NCBI GenBank assembly: GCA_005776945.1
Contig: SXOB01000028.1
Location: 104,513 to 168,512, forward strand
From: Pseudomonadota bacterium
GTDB taxonomy: Bacteria; Myxococcota_A; UBA796; GCA-2862545
Direction of reading: 5' to 3'
DNA length: 64,000 nt
Shown here piece after piece: positions 44,776 to 53,062 of the stretch. The notes beneath the pieces are model-generated. The model was not told the DNA's origin. It saw only the letters and a program-made list of their open reading frames with translations, and searched no databases. Made by a program: the position numbers and the translations under genes. Positions within the stretch are counted from its first letter, which is position 1. Each line of letters opens with the position of its first letter.

Positions 44776-45902
44776 ATGTTTTAACTCGCCATCGCCACTC
44801 GGAAGGGCCTCTGGTTCGCGACGAGCGCGGACCGCGTCCACTGGACGCTCTCCGAGCCGCACCACTTCGGTGCCATGGTGCACCACGCCGTGCTCGACCC
44901 GCGGGACGGGCGGACCCTGCTGGCCGCGACGCGAACCGGCCACCTCGGTCCGGCCCTGATGCGGTCGACCGACGCGGGCGCCACCTGGAGGCAGGTCGCC
45001 GTACCGCCGACCTTTCCTACGGGCGAGCCGCGGAAACGTGCCGTCGACCACGTGTTCTGGCTGACGCCGGGGCCTGCGAGCCGGCCGGGACAATGGACTT
45101 GCGGCACGAGCCCGCAGGGCCTGTTCCGCTCCGAGGACGGCGGCGACACGTGGGCGCCGATCTCGGGTTTCAACGACCACCCCGACCAAGCGAATGGGTG
45201 CACGGCGACCAGGATCAGACGCCGGACGGGGGCAAAACGCACAGCGTTCAGCATGATCCGCGCGACCCGAACCGACTCTACGTCGGTTTGTCGGGTGGAG
45301 GCTTTTTCGTTTCCGACGACGACGGTGGGTCGTGGCGGCCACTGAACTCCGGCGTCGCCATGGACTTTGCCCCAGAGCTGCCGCCCGGCGAAGGGTACCC
45401 GTACGGGCACGATCCGCACTGCGTCGTCGTCCATCCCCTGCGCCCCGACCGGCTGTGGAGGCAGGACCATTGCGGGTTCTACCGACTCGACCGCGACCGC
45501 TCGGACCGTTGGGAGCGAGTGGGTCGGAACCTGCCGGCGGACGTCGGCGACATCGGTTTTCCCGTGGCCACCCATCCTCGCCAGCCCGACACGGCGTGGG
45601 TGTTTCCGATGGACGGCAGCGGCGTCTGGCCGAGGACGAGCCCGGGGGGCCGTCCGGCTGCCTTTGTCACCCGCGATGGCGGTGCGAGTTGGACGCGGAA
45701 GGACCGCGGACTGCCGGCGAGCCAGGGCTGGTGGACGGTGAAGCGTCAGTGTTTGGTCCAAGACGGCATGGACCCCGTTGGGCTCTACCTTGGAACGACG
45801 AACGGCCAGGTCTGGACGAGTCCGGACGAAGGTGAGTCGTTTCGGCCCATCGCAGAGCACCTGCCCCACGTCTACGGGCTGTCGATCGGGGTCGTGGCGT
45901 GA
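44776..45902 (+). pseudogene. BNR/sialidase-like repeat protein gene with nonsense codon and frameshift
   Basis: A ribosome binding site (GGGGAGG) and ATG at 44776 are followed at codon 3 by TAA (44782-44784), after which the family N-terminus continues (LAIATRKGLWFATSADR). The frame carries BNR-like units (MRSTDAGATWRQVA, LFRSEDGGDTWAPISGFNDHP), then is lost at a CCCC run (45180-45183). Adding one C restores RPSEWVHGDQDQTPDGG, LYVGLSGGGFFVSDDDGGSW and AFVTRDGGASWTRKDRGLP to the end at 45902. The intact family is ~360 residues, predicted beta-propeller, and usually sits beside a MoaD/ThiS-like gene, as here (GTGA overlap). Two independent lesions favour a true pseudogene over a read error; otherwise the protein would start at ATG 44875 and be cut short. 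Confidence 0.75.
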
Positions 45903-46153
45903 AGGTGCACCTGCCGACGCATCTGCGGAGCTACTCGGCGGGTGCAGCGTCGTTGGACGTCGAAGGCCGGACGGTGCGCGAGATTCTCGACGCGCTGGAG
46001 GCGCGGTCCGCTGGATTTCGGATTCGGGTCTTGGACGAACAGAACCGAATTCGTCCCCACATCAAGGTGTTCGTGGGTCAGGAGCAGGTTCGGTCGGTCG
46101 ATGCACCGGTGTCCGCGGAGGTGACCATCGTCGGCGCGCTGTCGGGGGGGTGA
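45899..46153 (+). CDS. MoaD/ThiS family ubiquitin-like sulfur-carrier protein
   Basis: 84 residues from a GTG overlapping the stop of the broken BNR gene. Beta-grasp pattern with VHLPTHLRSYSAGAASLDVE, VREILDALEARSAGFRIRVL and RPHIKVFVGQEQVRSVD, ending in ALSGG. The terminal Gly-Gly is the adenylation and thiocarboxylation site of sulfur carriers. No MoeB/ThiF-like activator is nearby. Its coupling to a BNR-repeat gene is a recurring but unexplained association. Here the small gene is intact while its partner is broken. Confidence 0.83.
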   Translation: MKVHLPTHLRSYSAGAASLDVEGRTVREILDALEARSAGFRIRVLDEQNRIRPHIKVFVGQEQVRSVDAPVSAEVTIVGALSGG

Positions 46154-46197
46154 GGAATCGAGGAAAGGTCCGACAAACGTGGTTGGCCGCGCGAGGC

Positions 46198-46989
46198 CTA
46201 GGCCCGCCAACCTGGGGGTGGCGAAACGAACCCGTCGGCCCGCCCATCGTCCGGATTCCCGAACCACACCCCGACGCGACCCCGCCGCAACATCGGGCGG
46301 TCGTTGGCGCTGTCCCCGGCGACCAGCACCGGCGTCTTGCGCACCCAGCGGTCGATCGCCGCCACTTTGCCTTCGTACCAAGTCAGCGGCGTGCGCAAGT
46401 GGGCCGTGAGGACAGCACCGGGCGGGCAGTGGGGCACCTTGCCCGCGTCGCGTTGCATCCCGAAGCTGTGGCGTTCCCCGTCGGCTTCGACCCACAGGCT
46501 GTCGACGCCGATCACGTGTTCCGGGCGGAGCGGCAGTCCGTAGACGGGGTCGAGGGCCAGGGCACGCACGAGCGATTCGGGGCTGGCCGACACGATCCAG
46601 GACGTTCCGCCTCGGCGGGAAAAGGCCTCCATCCAGTCTGCGATGGCGGAGCGGACTCGGGGGGCTGAGCGCGACCGGCCCGGCGGGCGTTTCGTTTGGA
46701 GGGCCCGGACCCGCTCGGTGAGCGCCTCGACCGTCTGGCCCGCGAACACCTGGACGGCCCATTGGTAGCCAAGGGGCACGTCCCAGGACGTCACGCGCAA
46801 GTAGTAGGCGAAGACGCCCTCGCCTGGGAGGGGCGGTAGCGGGAGGGGAGCGCCATCCAAGTCGATGGCGCGGTCCCGTTCGAGGTCCTCGAGCAGGGAC
46901 TCCGTGACGTCACCCTCCCATACCGTTCCGTCGGCGTCGAAGACGGCCACATCGCCGGGGACGACGGCGTCAAGCAAGGCGGTGGGCAT
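46198..46989 (-). CDS. HAD superfamily phosphatase (SerB-like)
   Basis: 263 residues. Motif I DVAVFDADGTVWEGDV (nucleophile Asp and acid/base Asp), motif II IVSASPESLVRAL, motif III Lys in YEGKVAAIDRW, and motif IV VAGDSANDRPML. A cap inserted between motifs I and II fits subclass I members such as phosphoserine phosphatase. The substrate is uncertain. Its ATG (46987-46989) overlaps the ATG of the divergent gene, or is 25 bases away if the latter starts at 47015. Confidence 0.87.
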   Translation of the reverse strand: MPTALLDAVVPGDVAVFDADGTVWEGDVTESLLEDLERDRAIDLDGAPLPLPPLPGEGVFAYYLRVTSWDVPLGYQWAVQVFAGQTVEALTERVRALQTKRPPGRSRSAPRVRSAIADWMEAFSRRGGTSWIVSASPESLVRALALDPVYGLPLRPEHVIGVDSLWVEADGERHSFGMQRDAGKVPHCPPGAVLTAHLRTPLTWYEGKVAAIDRWVRKTPVLVAGDSANDRPMLRRGRVGVWFGNPDDGRADGFVSPPPGWRA

Positions 46990-48391
46990 GAATCCTCACG
47001 GTTATGGGCGCACCATGTTGGGCACGAATCTCCTTCTCTCGTTCTTGGTCGCGTGCAAGGACGATGACGACGACGGTGGGCTCCTCACGGTCGTGACCGA
47101 CCCCGAGGAGGAGTTTGGCCCGAAGATCGGTACCACCCCGAACTTCTATGGCAAGGTGCCAAAGAACCTGCTCTGGGTGTCGATCGACACGTTCCGTCGC
47201 GACCACCTTGGACGGTGGGGAAATCAGGACCTCACCGACTTCATGGACGACATGGTCGACCACGCGTTTGTCGCCGATGCGCACCACACATGCTCGAATT
47301 GGACCTACGCAGGCACGACGTGCAACCTGCTTGGCCGCACGCACGAAGAAGATGGATTCCAGCCCAAGTTGTCGGGAACCTACAAGGAGCCGATGCCAGA
47401 GGGCACGAAAATGTTGCCAGATTGGCTCCGGCCCGCGGGATTTCACAGCATCGTGGTGTCGTCCAACTCCTGGTACAGCCCCGAGTGGAAGTCGACCCAG
47501 GGATTCGACGAAGAGTACTTGCCTTCGAATGGCGCCGCGATGGCCGTCGCCAATGAAGGCATCTCGCGGCTTCAGACGGCCCTGGATTCGGGCGTCGCAT
47601 CCGAACGGTGGTTCCTCCATTTGCACATCAAGGAGCCGCACGCTCCCTACAACCCGCCGGAGAGCTACCTCGACGGCATCGAGGAACTGCCCGCCATCGA
47701 GTGGGACCTGTCGAACAAGGACGAACAGTACGCCCTGCTGGCCGAGTACCCTACTATGACGGCTGCAGAGCAGGATGCGCTGCAGCAGCACCTCGAGTTC
47801 CGCTACGCGGCCGAGGTCGCGTACACGGACGATCTCGTCGCCGACATGTGGAAGGAGTTCCAGAAGGCGGACATGCTCGAGGACACGCTGGTGGTGTTCT
47901 GGAACGACCACGGCGAGCAGATGTGGGAACACGCCAACCAGGGGCACGCTTACAAGCTCAATGGCGAGGAAAATCTCGGTTTCCTCTGGTTCTGGGCTCA
48001 GAACGTGGTGGCCGACGTGTGGACGGAGCCGACGAGCAGCATCGACGTCGCGCCGACGCTGCTCAACCTCTACGGCATCGACATTCCGCTGGAGGTCACC
48101 GGCCTCCCCATCGGGCAGGCCGAACCCGACCGGGCGATTTTCGCGTCCACGGACAGCCGGCTCGTTCCGCGTCACATGGTCCGGAAAGGCGACTACCGGA
48201 TGGAGTTCAGCTACGACGGCCAGCTTTGGATGTACGATCTCGCGTCCGACCCGGGCGAAACGGACGACGTGTTCGATGTCGCGGACCCGCTGGCACAGGA
48301 GCTATGGGACGCGCTCGAACCCCAGGTTCTTCTCGGCCAGCCGCTGATGTCGGAGCACGATTTGACGCTTCCGGCCATCGCCAACAACTGA
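46988..48391 (+). CDS. Sulfatase/alkaline-phosphatase superfamily lipoprotein
   Basis: 467 residues from the ATG at 46988 (AAGGCGG upstream). An ATG at 47015 gives MLGTNLLLSFLVAC, a more typical lipoprotein start. After the Cys comes KDDDDDGG. The catalytic domain begins at LLWVSIDTFRRDHLGRWG. The nucleophile block is SNWTYAGTTCNLLGRT, with no Cys/Ser-x-Pro-x-Arg motif and Thr at the aligned position. Metal ligands SIDTFR and NDHGEQMWEHANQGHAY are present, as is DVAPTLLNLYGI near the end. Probably a phosphohydrolase or phosphotransferase of the outer or inner membrane surface, similar in type to the product at 13686-15404 but only distantly related. Confidence 0.82.
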   Translation: MNPHGYGRTMLGTNLLLSFLVACKDDDDDGGLLTVVTDPEEEFGPKIGTTPNFYGKVPKNLLWVSIDTFRRDHLGRWGNQDLTDFMDDMVDHAFVADAHHTCSNWTYAGTTCNLLGRTHEEDGFQPKLSGTYKEPMPEGTKMLPDWLRPAGFHSIVVSSNSWYSPEWKSTQGFDEEYLPSNGAAMAVANEGISRLQTALDSGVASERWFLHLHIKEPHAPYNPPESYLDGIEELPAIEWDLSNKDEQYALLAEYPTMTAAEQDALQQHLEFRYAAEVAYTDDLVADMWKEFQKADMLEDTLVVFWNDHGEQMWEHANQGHAYKLNGEENLGFLWFWAQNVVADVWTEPTSSIDVAPTLLNLYGIDIPLEVTGLPIGQAEPDRAIFASTDSRLVPRHMVRKGDYRMEFSYDGQLWMYDLASDPGETDDVFDVADPLAQELWDALEPQVLLGQPLMSEHDLTLPAIANN

Positions 48392-48460
48392 ATCCTAAGG
48401 ATGGGCCCGGCAGGTCCCGGGGGGACCGGAGGTCTGCGGGGCCAGGTTCAGCGGTTCGGC

Positions 48461-49117
48461 TCAGCGAACGTAGCAGTAGTTCGTGTCGTCGAAGGTACAG
48501 TTGTCCTGGGTCCAACTGGAGAACGAGCCGGGCACGTACGTGGCCCCGACCTTGTAGTCGTCATCATTGATTCCGCAGCCGCCAATGGCGTAGCCGGTGT
48601 TCTTTGCGGTCGCGGTCAGCTTGTTCGTGATTGTGCTGCACGCGTAGTCGCCGGCGCCGAAATGTTCAGCGCACGCTTCTTTGCACGTGTAGGTCGCGGG
48701 AGCGCCGACCCATGAGGCCCCGTCGCCCACGTTGTAGGAGCCGACCTTGAACCAGTTCTGCGCGGGCATCTGGGCGATGTCGGACACCGTACAGGTCGTG
48801 AGGTCGACAATCTGCATGAACATGCCGCACGCGGCAGACGGAAGGTTGGGATTGAACGCGAGGTTGCCGGACGCGTCAGCCGCCATCACGGCGCGAGCTG
48901 TCGGCGCCGCGAGTCCGGTCGTCACGACACAGCCGCCAACAGTGAGGGAGTCGGCGCCAACATCTGTGGAGCTGACGATCTGGATGTTGCCAGAGGGCGT
49001 GAAGCCGCTGCCGGCCCACGTCGTGGGACTGGGGCAATCAGCCCCGGTGATCGTGAACGTGGACGCTTGGGCAAGCACGGGCGTGGCGAGCACCACCGCG
49101 AGGGCGATTCGGAACAT
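48461..49117 (-). CDS. Secreted Cys-rich protein of unknown function
   Basis: 218 residues from the ATG at 49117, which has CCAGGAG upstream; the frame could extend to 49159. Signal peptide MFRIALAVVLATPVLAQA, one of the few of normal length here. The mature protein contains about ten Cys (for example ADCPSPTTW, TVGGCVVTT, TYTCKEACAEHFG, DYACSTITNK, IGGCGINDDDY and the final DDTNYCYVR), so disulfides and a periplasmic or extracellular location are likely. No family recognised. It stands alone between a convergent sulfatase gene and the sulfotransferase/aminotransferase operon on the same strand. Confidence 0.72.
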   Translation of the reverse strand: MFRIALAVVLATPVLAQASTFTITGADCPSPTTWAGSGFTPSGNIQIVSSTDVGADSLTVGGCVVTTGLAAPTARAVMAADASGNLAFNPNLPSAACGMFMQIVDLTTCTVSDIAQMPAQNWFKVGSYNVGDGASWVGAPATYTCKEACAEHFGAGDYACSTITNKLTATAKNTGYAIGGCGINDDDYKVGATYVPGSFSSWTQDNCTFDDTNYCYVR

Positions 49118-49226
49118 GGGAACTCCTGGCCGGAAGCCGGCCCCAAGGCTGTAACCCATCCGGGTGGTGCTCCGATGTCAACCCTTTGCTCGCCCGGGGC
49201 CAGCCTCCGAGGTCCGCCGGGGGCAC

Positions 49227-51638
49227 TCAGCCGACGTGCGCCAACCCTGCGCCAATCGAGGCAGCGTGCTTGGTGGTCTCGTGTTCGAGGTCCGGCCCCA
49301 CGGCGCCAAGCAATGCGCTCGCGTCGGCGACGACGACGCGTAGCAGGCCGTTGACGGCGCCCGAAGGGTGGATTTGGCCAGTGGCATGGGGCGTGACGAG
49401 GACCAAGCCGAGGTCGGATCCTGGCAGCCGGGTCGCGCGGAGCTGCTCGGCGAGGTCGGCCGGGGCCAGGGCGTCGGGCAGACCCGCGATGCCGGGAAAC
49501 ACCTCGATGGCTCCCATCACTGCGAGGAGGTCGCAGGCTGCGGCCATGGCACCTGTCATGCGCGACGCATCCGCATCGGCGACTTTGAAGTCGATGGTGG
49601 GTCCCAGGCGGCCGGTCGCCAGCGTACCGGATGACGCCTCGCCGTCGACTTCCAGGTGGAGCGCGACGAGGCAGTCGGCTCGCTTGAGCGTGCGACGGAG
49701 AAGGCGGTTGTCGTGAACGAGCCGTTCGGCCAACAGCGCCAGGTCGGGGACGCGGTCGTCGATTGTGGCCCCGTGGATGCGGAGGTGGTCCGTGCGCGTC
49801 ACCGTCCGTCGATCGCGCCAGGGCGCGAGAGGAACATCGGTGCGGGCGAAGAGCGTGGCAGAAAGGTGGAAGCGAATCGCGGGGGGCGAGGCGACCGGCG
49901 CAAGCAGCAAGCCCGTTCCGATGGCGCCTGCTGCGAGAATGGTGACGCCCGCCGAAACACGCACGTGGCTGCCGTCTGCGCTGCGACCGGTGACGCCTGT
50001 GACTTCCCGGTCTACGACCGTGAGGTGCTCGGCATCCACGCCGGACACCACGCGTACACCTCGGTCCTGCAGCGCCGTCAGCGACGGCACGTCGTGGGCC
50101 GGGACCGCAACGGGGGTCGCGCCAACGGCTTGGAGGGCCGCGACAAATGCGTCGGTTCGTGGGTCGGGCGCGGTCGCCGGCGCGGGGTGGGCGACGTCGA
50201 GAGTCCAACCGATAGGGAGCCCCTCGGACGTGGTCCACGTCTCTGCGCCCTTGGGGCCGTGGGGGCCGGCGTCGAGAATCCAGACCTCGCGGCCAGCGTC
50301 ACAGGCAGCCGCGGCAGCCGCGCGGCCGGCGACGCTTGCGCCGACCACGAGCACGTCGGCGTCGAGCAAGACGGGTCCGCCGCTGCGGTTGGGCGCAAGG
50401 GCAGCCGGCGTTGGCGGCGCCAGGCCGAGCGACCGGGTCGGGGGACCCGGACGTGCGCCCGATGTCGGTGTGCCAGCGAGCGCAGCGGCCAACGCCTCGA
50501 GAGCGGCGTCAACGTCGGCCTCTTGGCATACGACCGGGAGGTCAAGGCGCAAGCCGTGGAGACCCTGGGGCGGCCGCCCGACGATCAGGCCTGCCTCCTG
50601 CGCCGCTTCGGCCACGGCATTGGCGCGCTCTGGAACGTGGACGACCTGGTGGAGCCCGAGGCCGGCGACCGTCACACCGTGCGTTGCCGCCAAGGCGTCG
50701 AGGCCCGCACGAAGCTGAGCTCCCAGTCGCGCGGCGCGGGCTGGTGCGTCGATGCGCTCGAGGAGGTCAAGCGAGACGAGTCCAGCGGCCATCGCGAGGT
50801 TGTTTTCGGCGAAGGTCGAAAAGTAGACGAGGCCGCTGCTGAAGCCTGAGTAGACGCGCTCATAGATGGCTTCGTGCACGAGGACGGCCCCGATGGGCAG
50901 GTCGCCACCTCCAAGCGCTTTGCCCACGGTCAGGATGCCCGGGCGAAGGCCGATGGCGTCCGACACGAACCAATGGCCGGTGCGGCCGAAGCCGGTGAGG
51001 ACCTCTGCCGCAATGAGTACGGTGCCGGCGGCCTCGCAGAGGTTTTCGGCCTCGCGCAGGAAGGCCGGGTCGATGACGCGACCCGTCAGCGCTTGCACGG
51101 GCTCGACGATGAGACCCGCGACGTCGCCGGTCCGCAGCTCGCGCCGCAGCCGCGCCAGGTCAGGCGGAATCATCGTGGTTGTCGGCATCGCCGGTTCGAA
51201 ATGGGCACGCAGCGAAGGCACGCCACAGACGCTGATCGAGCCCGTCGAACGGCCGTGGTACGCGTCGGTCAGGTAAAGGAAGCGCCGCCGCCGGGTGATC
51301 TGGCGACAGAAGCGCAGCGCGACTTCGGTCGTCTCCGACCCCGAATTCGCGAAGACGCATTTGCCGAAGCCGCCGCCTGCGCGCGCAATGAGCCGTCCCG
51401 CGAGCAGGCCTCCAAGTGCGCTCGCGTTGACGACCGAAAGGTTCGGCAGCTCCATGGCCAACAAGTCAACGAGCGCTTGATGGACCTCGGGGTGGTTTCG
51501 GCCGAGGAAATGGGCGGGCGAGGCCGCGTCGAGCCAACTGCGACCGGATGCGTCCCACAGCCGTGCGCCCTGGGCGAGCGTGAAGTCTGGGCCCGGTGGC
51601 CGGGGTGGGGCGACCGGAGATTCAGCCACGGACGTCAT
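49227..51638 (-). CDS. Fusion of class III aminotransferase-like domain and GMC-type oxidoreductase
   Basis: 803 residues from the ATG one base after the stop of the upstream aminotransferase gene. Residues ~15-410 are class III aminotransferase-like, clearly paralogous to that gene product (shared YSGFSSGLVYFSTFAENNLA and LRFCRQITRRRRFLY). The PLP lysine is kept (TVGKALGGG, K240), but the Asp that contacts the PLP ring nitrogen is Ala (IAAEVLTGFGRTG, A211). Residues ~425-803 are GMC-like: a Rossmann start VLVVGASVAGRAAAAAA with Ser in place of the second Gly, VTILAAGAIGTGLLL, and a C-terminal HATGQIHPSGAVNG plus VVADASALLG. Presumed chemistry: alcohol oxidation coupled to amination. Both domains show degenerate positions. 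Confidence 0.82.
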   Translation of the reverse strand: MTSVAESPVAPPRPPGPDFTLAQGARLWDASGRSWLDAASPAHFLGRNHPEVHQALVDLLAMELPNLSVVNASALGGLLAGRLIARAGGGFGKCVFANSGSETTEVALRFCRQITRRRRFLYLTDAYHGRSTGSISVCGVPSLRAHFEPAMPTTTMIPPDLARLRRELRTGDVAGLIVEPVQALTGRVIDPAFLREAENLCEAAGTVLIAAEVLTGFGRTGHWFVSDAIGLRPGILTVGKALGGGDLPIGAVLVHEAIYERVYSGFSSGLVYFSTFAENNLAMAAGLVSLDLLERIDAPARAARLGAQLRAGLDALAATHGVTVAGLGLHQVVHVPERANAVAEAAQEAGLIVGRPPQGLHGLRLDLPVVCQEADVDAALEALAAALAGTPTSGARPGPPTRSLGLAPPTPAALAPNRSGGPVLLDADVLVVGASVAGRAAAAAACDAGREVWILDAGPHGPKGAETWTTSEGLPIGWTLDVAHPAPATAPDPRTDAFVAALQAVGATPVAVPAHDVPSLTALQDRGVRVVSGVDAEHLTVVDREVTGVTGRSADGSHVRVSAGVTILAAGAIGTGLLLAPVASPPAIRFHLSATLFARTDVPLAPWRDRRTVTRTDHLRIHGATIDDRVPDLALLAERLVHDNRLLRRTLKRADCLVALHLEVDGEASSGTLATGRLGPTIDFKVADADASRMTGAMAAACDLLAVMGAIEVFPGIAGLPDALAPADLAEQLRATRLPGSDLGLVLVTPHATGQIHPSGAVNGLLRVVVADASALLGAVGPDLEHETTKHAASIGAGLAHVG

Positions 51639-51639
51639 C

Positions 51640-53052
51640 TCAGGCGTCGGCGCGGGCGGCGCGCAGCCCTGCCAGGGCCTTGCCCACCGTGTTCTGCACC
51701 ACGCCCTGGCCGACGGCCACGACTGGGCCGCGGCGTCCGTACAACTCGACCAGGGTGTCCTCGAGGCCGTTGAGGAACCACGCGAGGTCGTCGTCCGTGC
51801 TGATGAGCGGCGGAAGGACCTTGATGGCATCGAGGCCTGGACCCGGAAGCTGGGCGACGATGCGTTGGCGCGAGAACAGGTCGACGTGGACGGCGGCCGC
51901 GAAGGCGCTGGAGTCTACGGCCTTCATGGCCTGTTGCTGGGTACGGAGGAGCGCGCTCGCGCTGTCCTTGAAGTACATCGTCTGCATGAGGCCGCTGCCC
52001 TCGATGCGGTCGACGATGTCGTAGCGCGCGGCCAAGTCGTCGAGACCGCGGCGGAGGACCGCCCCCTTTTCGCGAGCGAGGTTCGGCGCGTCCATCTCCT
52101 CGAGGCACTGGATGGTGGCAAGCCCGGCCGCCATCGCGAGGTTGTTCTCGGCGAAGGTGGAGAAGTAGACGAGCCCGCTGCTGAAGCCGCTGTAAACCTG
52201 CTCGTACACCTCTTCGGACACGAGCACGGCGCCGACGGGCACCTGGCCACCGGACAAGGTCTTGGAAACGGTCATGATGCCTGGGCGAACGCCCATCGCG
52301 GCCGTCGCAAACCAACTGCCGGTGCGCCCGAGGCCGGTCTGCACTTCGTCGGCGATCATGATGGTGCCGTGTTGACGGCACAGGTTCTCGGCCTCGCGCA
52401 GGTAGGCCGGTTCCAGGACGCGGCACGTCATGCCCTGGACCGGCTCGAAGATGAAGCCAGCGACGTCGCCGTACTTAAGCTCGCGGCGGAGCGCCTCGAT
52501 GTCGTTGGCGGGCACCGGCGTACACACGGGCATGGCCGGCTCGATGTTCGTGCGCATTTGCGCAAAGCCGCAGACGCTGATCGCGCCGTACGACCGGCCG
52601 TGGAAGGCGCCGTCGACGTAGAGAAAGCGGCGGCGGCGCGTGATCTGGCGGCAGAAGCGCAGTGCGACTTCCGTCGACTCGCTGCCGGCGTTCGCGAACA
52701 CGACCTTCCCGAAGTGGGGTCCTGCGAGCTCGAGCAGCTTGCCGGCCAACATGCCGCCAAGCGCGCTAGCGTTGACGACCGCGAGGTTCGGAAGGTTGAG
52801 GCCGAGGACGTCGATGAGCGCCTGGTGAATTTGGGGGTGATTTCTCCCAAGGAAGTAGACGCCGCCGCCGGCCAGGAAGTCCAGCCACTTGTTGCCGTCC
52901 TTGTCGAACAGGTACGGGCCCTGGGCGCGGGTAAAGGCGACGGACATGCCGCCCAGCTCGAACATCTTGAGCAGGCGAGGGTGGATGTGCTTGCGCGAGA
53001 GGTGGTCCGAAGAGTTGAGGTACTCCTCGATCCTCTGCTGAAATTCGCTCAC
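51640..53052 (-). CDS. Class III PLP-dependent aminotransferase
   Basis: 470 residues, full length for the class. Intact active site: GSESTEVALRFCRQITRR near the phosphate site, FHGRSYGA, EPVQGM, IADEVQTGLGRTG (D235 for the pyridine nitrogen) and TVSKTLSGG (K264 Schiff base). It transfers an amino group, typically to a terminal aldehyde or ketone. The gene precedes the aminotransferase-GMC fusion and follows the sulfotransferase gene by 10 bases. As class III enzymes are dimers with shared active sites, a heterodimer with the fused paralogue is conceivable. Confidence 0.93.
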   Translation of the reverse strand: MSEFQQRIEEYLNSSDHLSRKHIHPRLLKMFELGGMSVAFTRAQGPYLFDKDGNKWLDFLAGGGVYFLGRNHPQIHQALIDVLGLNLPNLAVVNASALGGMLAGKLLELAGPHFGKVVFANAGSESTEVALRFCRQITRRRRFLYVDGAFHGRSYGAISVCGFAQMRTNIEPAMPVCTPVPANDIEALRRELKYGDVAGFIFEPVQGMTCRVLEPAYLREAENLCRQHGTIMIADEVQTGLGRTGSWFATAAMGVRPGIMTVSKTLSGGQVPVGAVLVSEEVYEQVYSGFSSGLVYFSTFAENNLAMAAGLATIQCLEEMDAPNLAREKGAVLRRGLDDLAARYDIVDRIEGSGLMQTMYFKDSASALLRTQQQAMKAVDSSAFAAAVHVDLFSRQRIVAQLPGPGLDAIKVLPPLISTDDDLAWFLNGLEDTLVELYGRRGPVVAVGQGVVQNTVGKALAGLRAARADA

Positions 53053-53062
53053 GGGACCTCCG

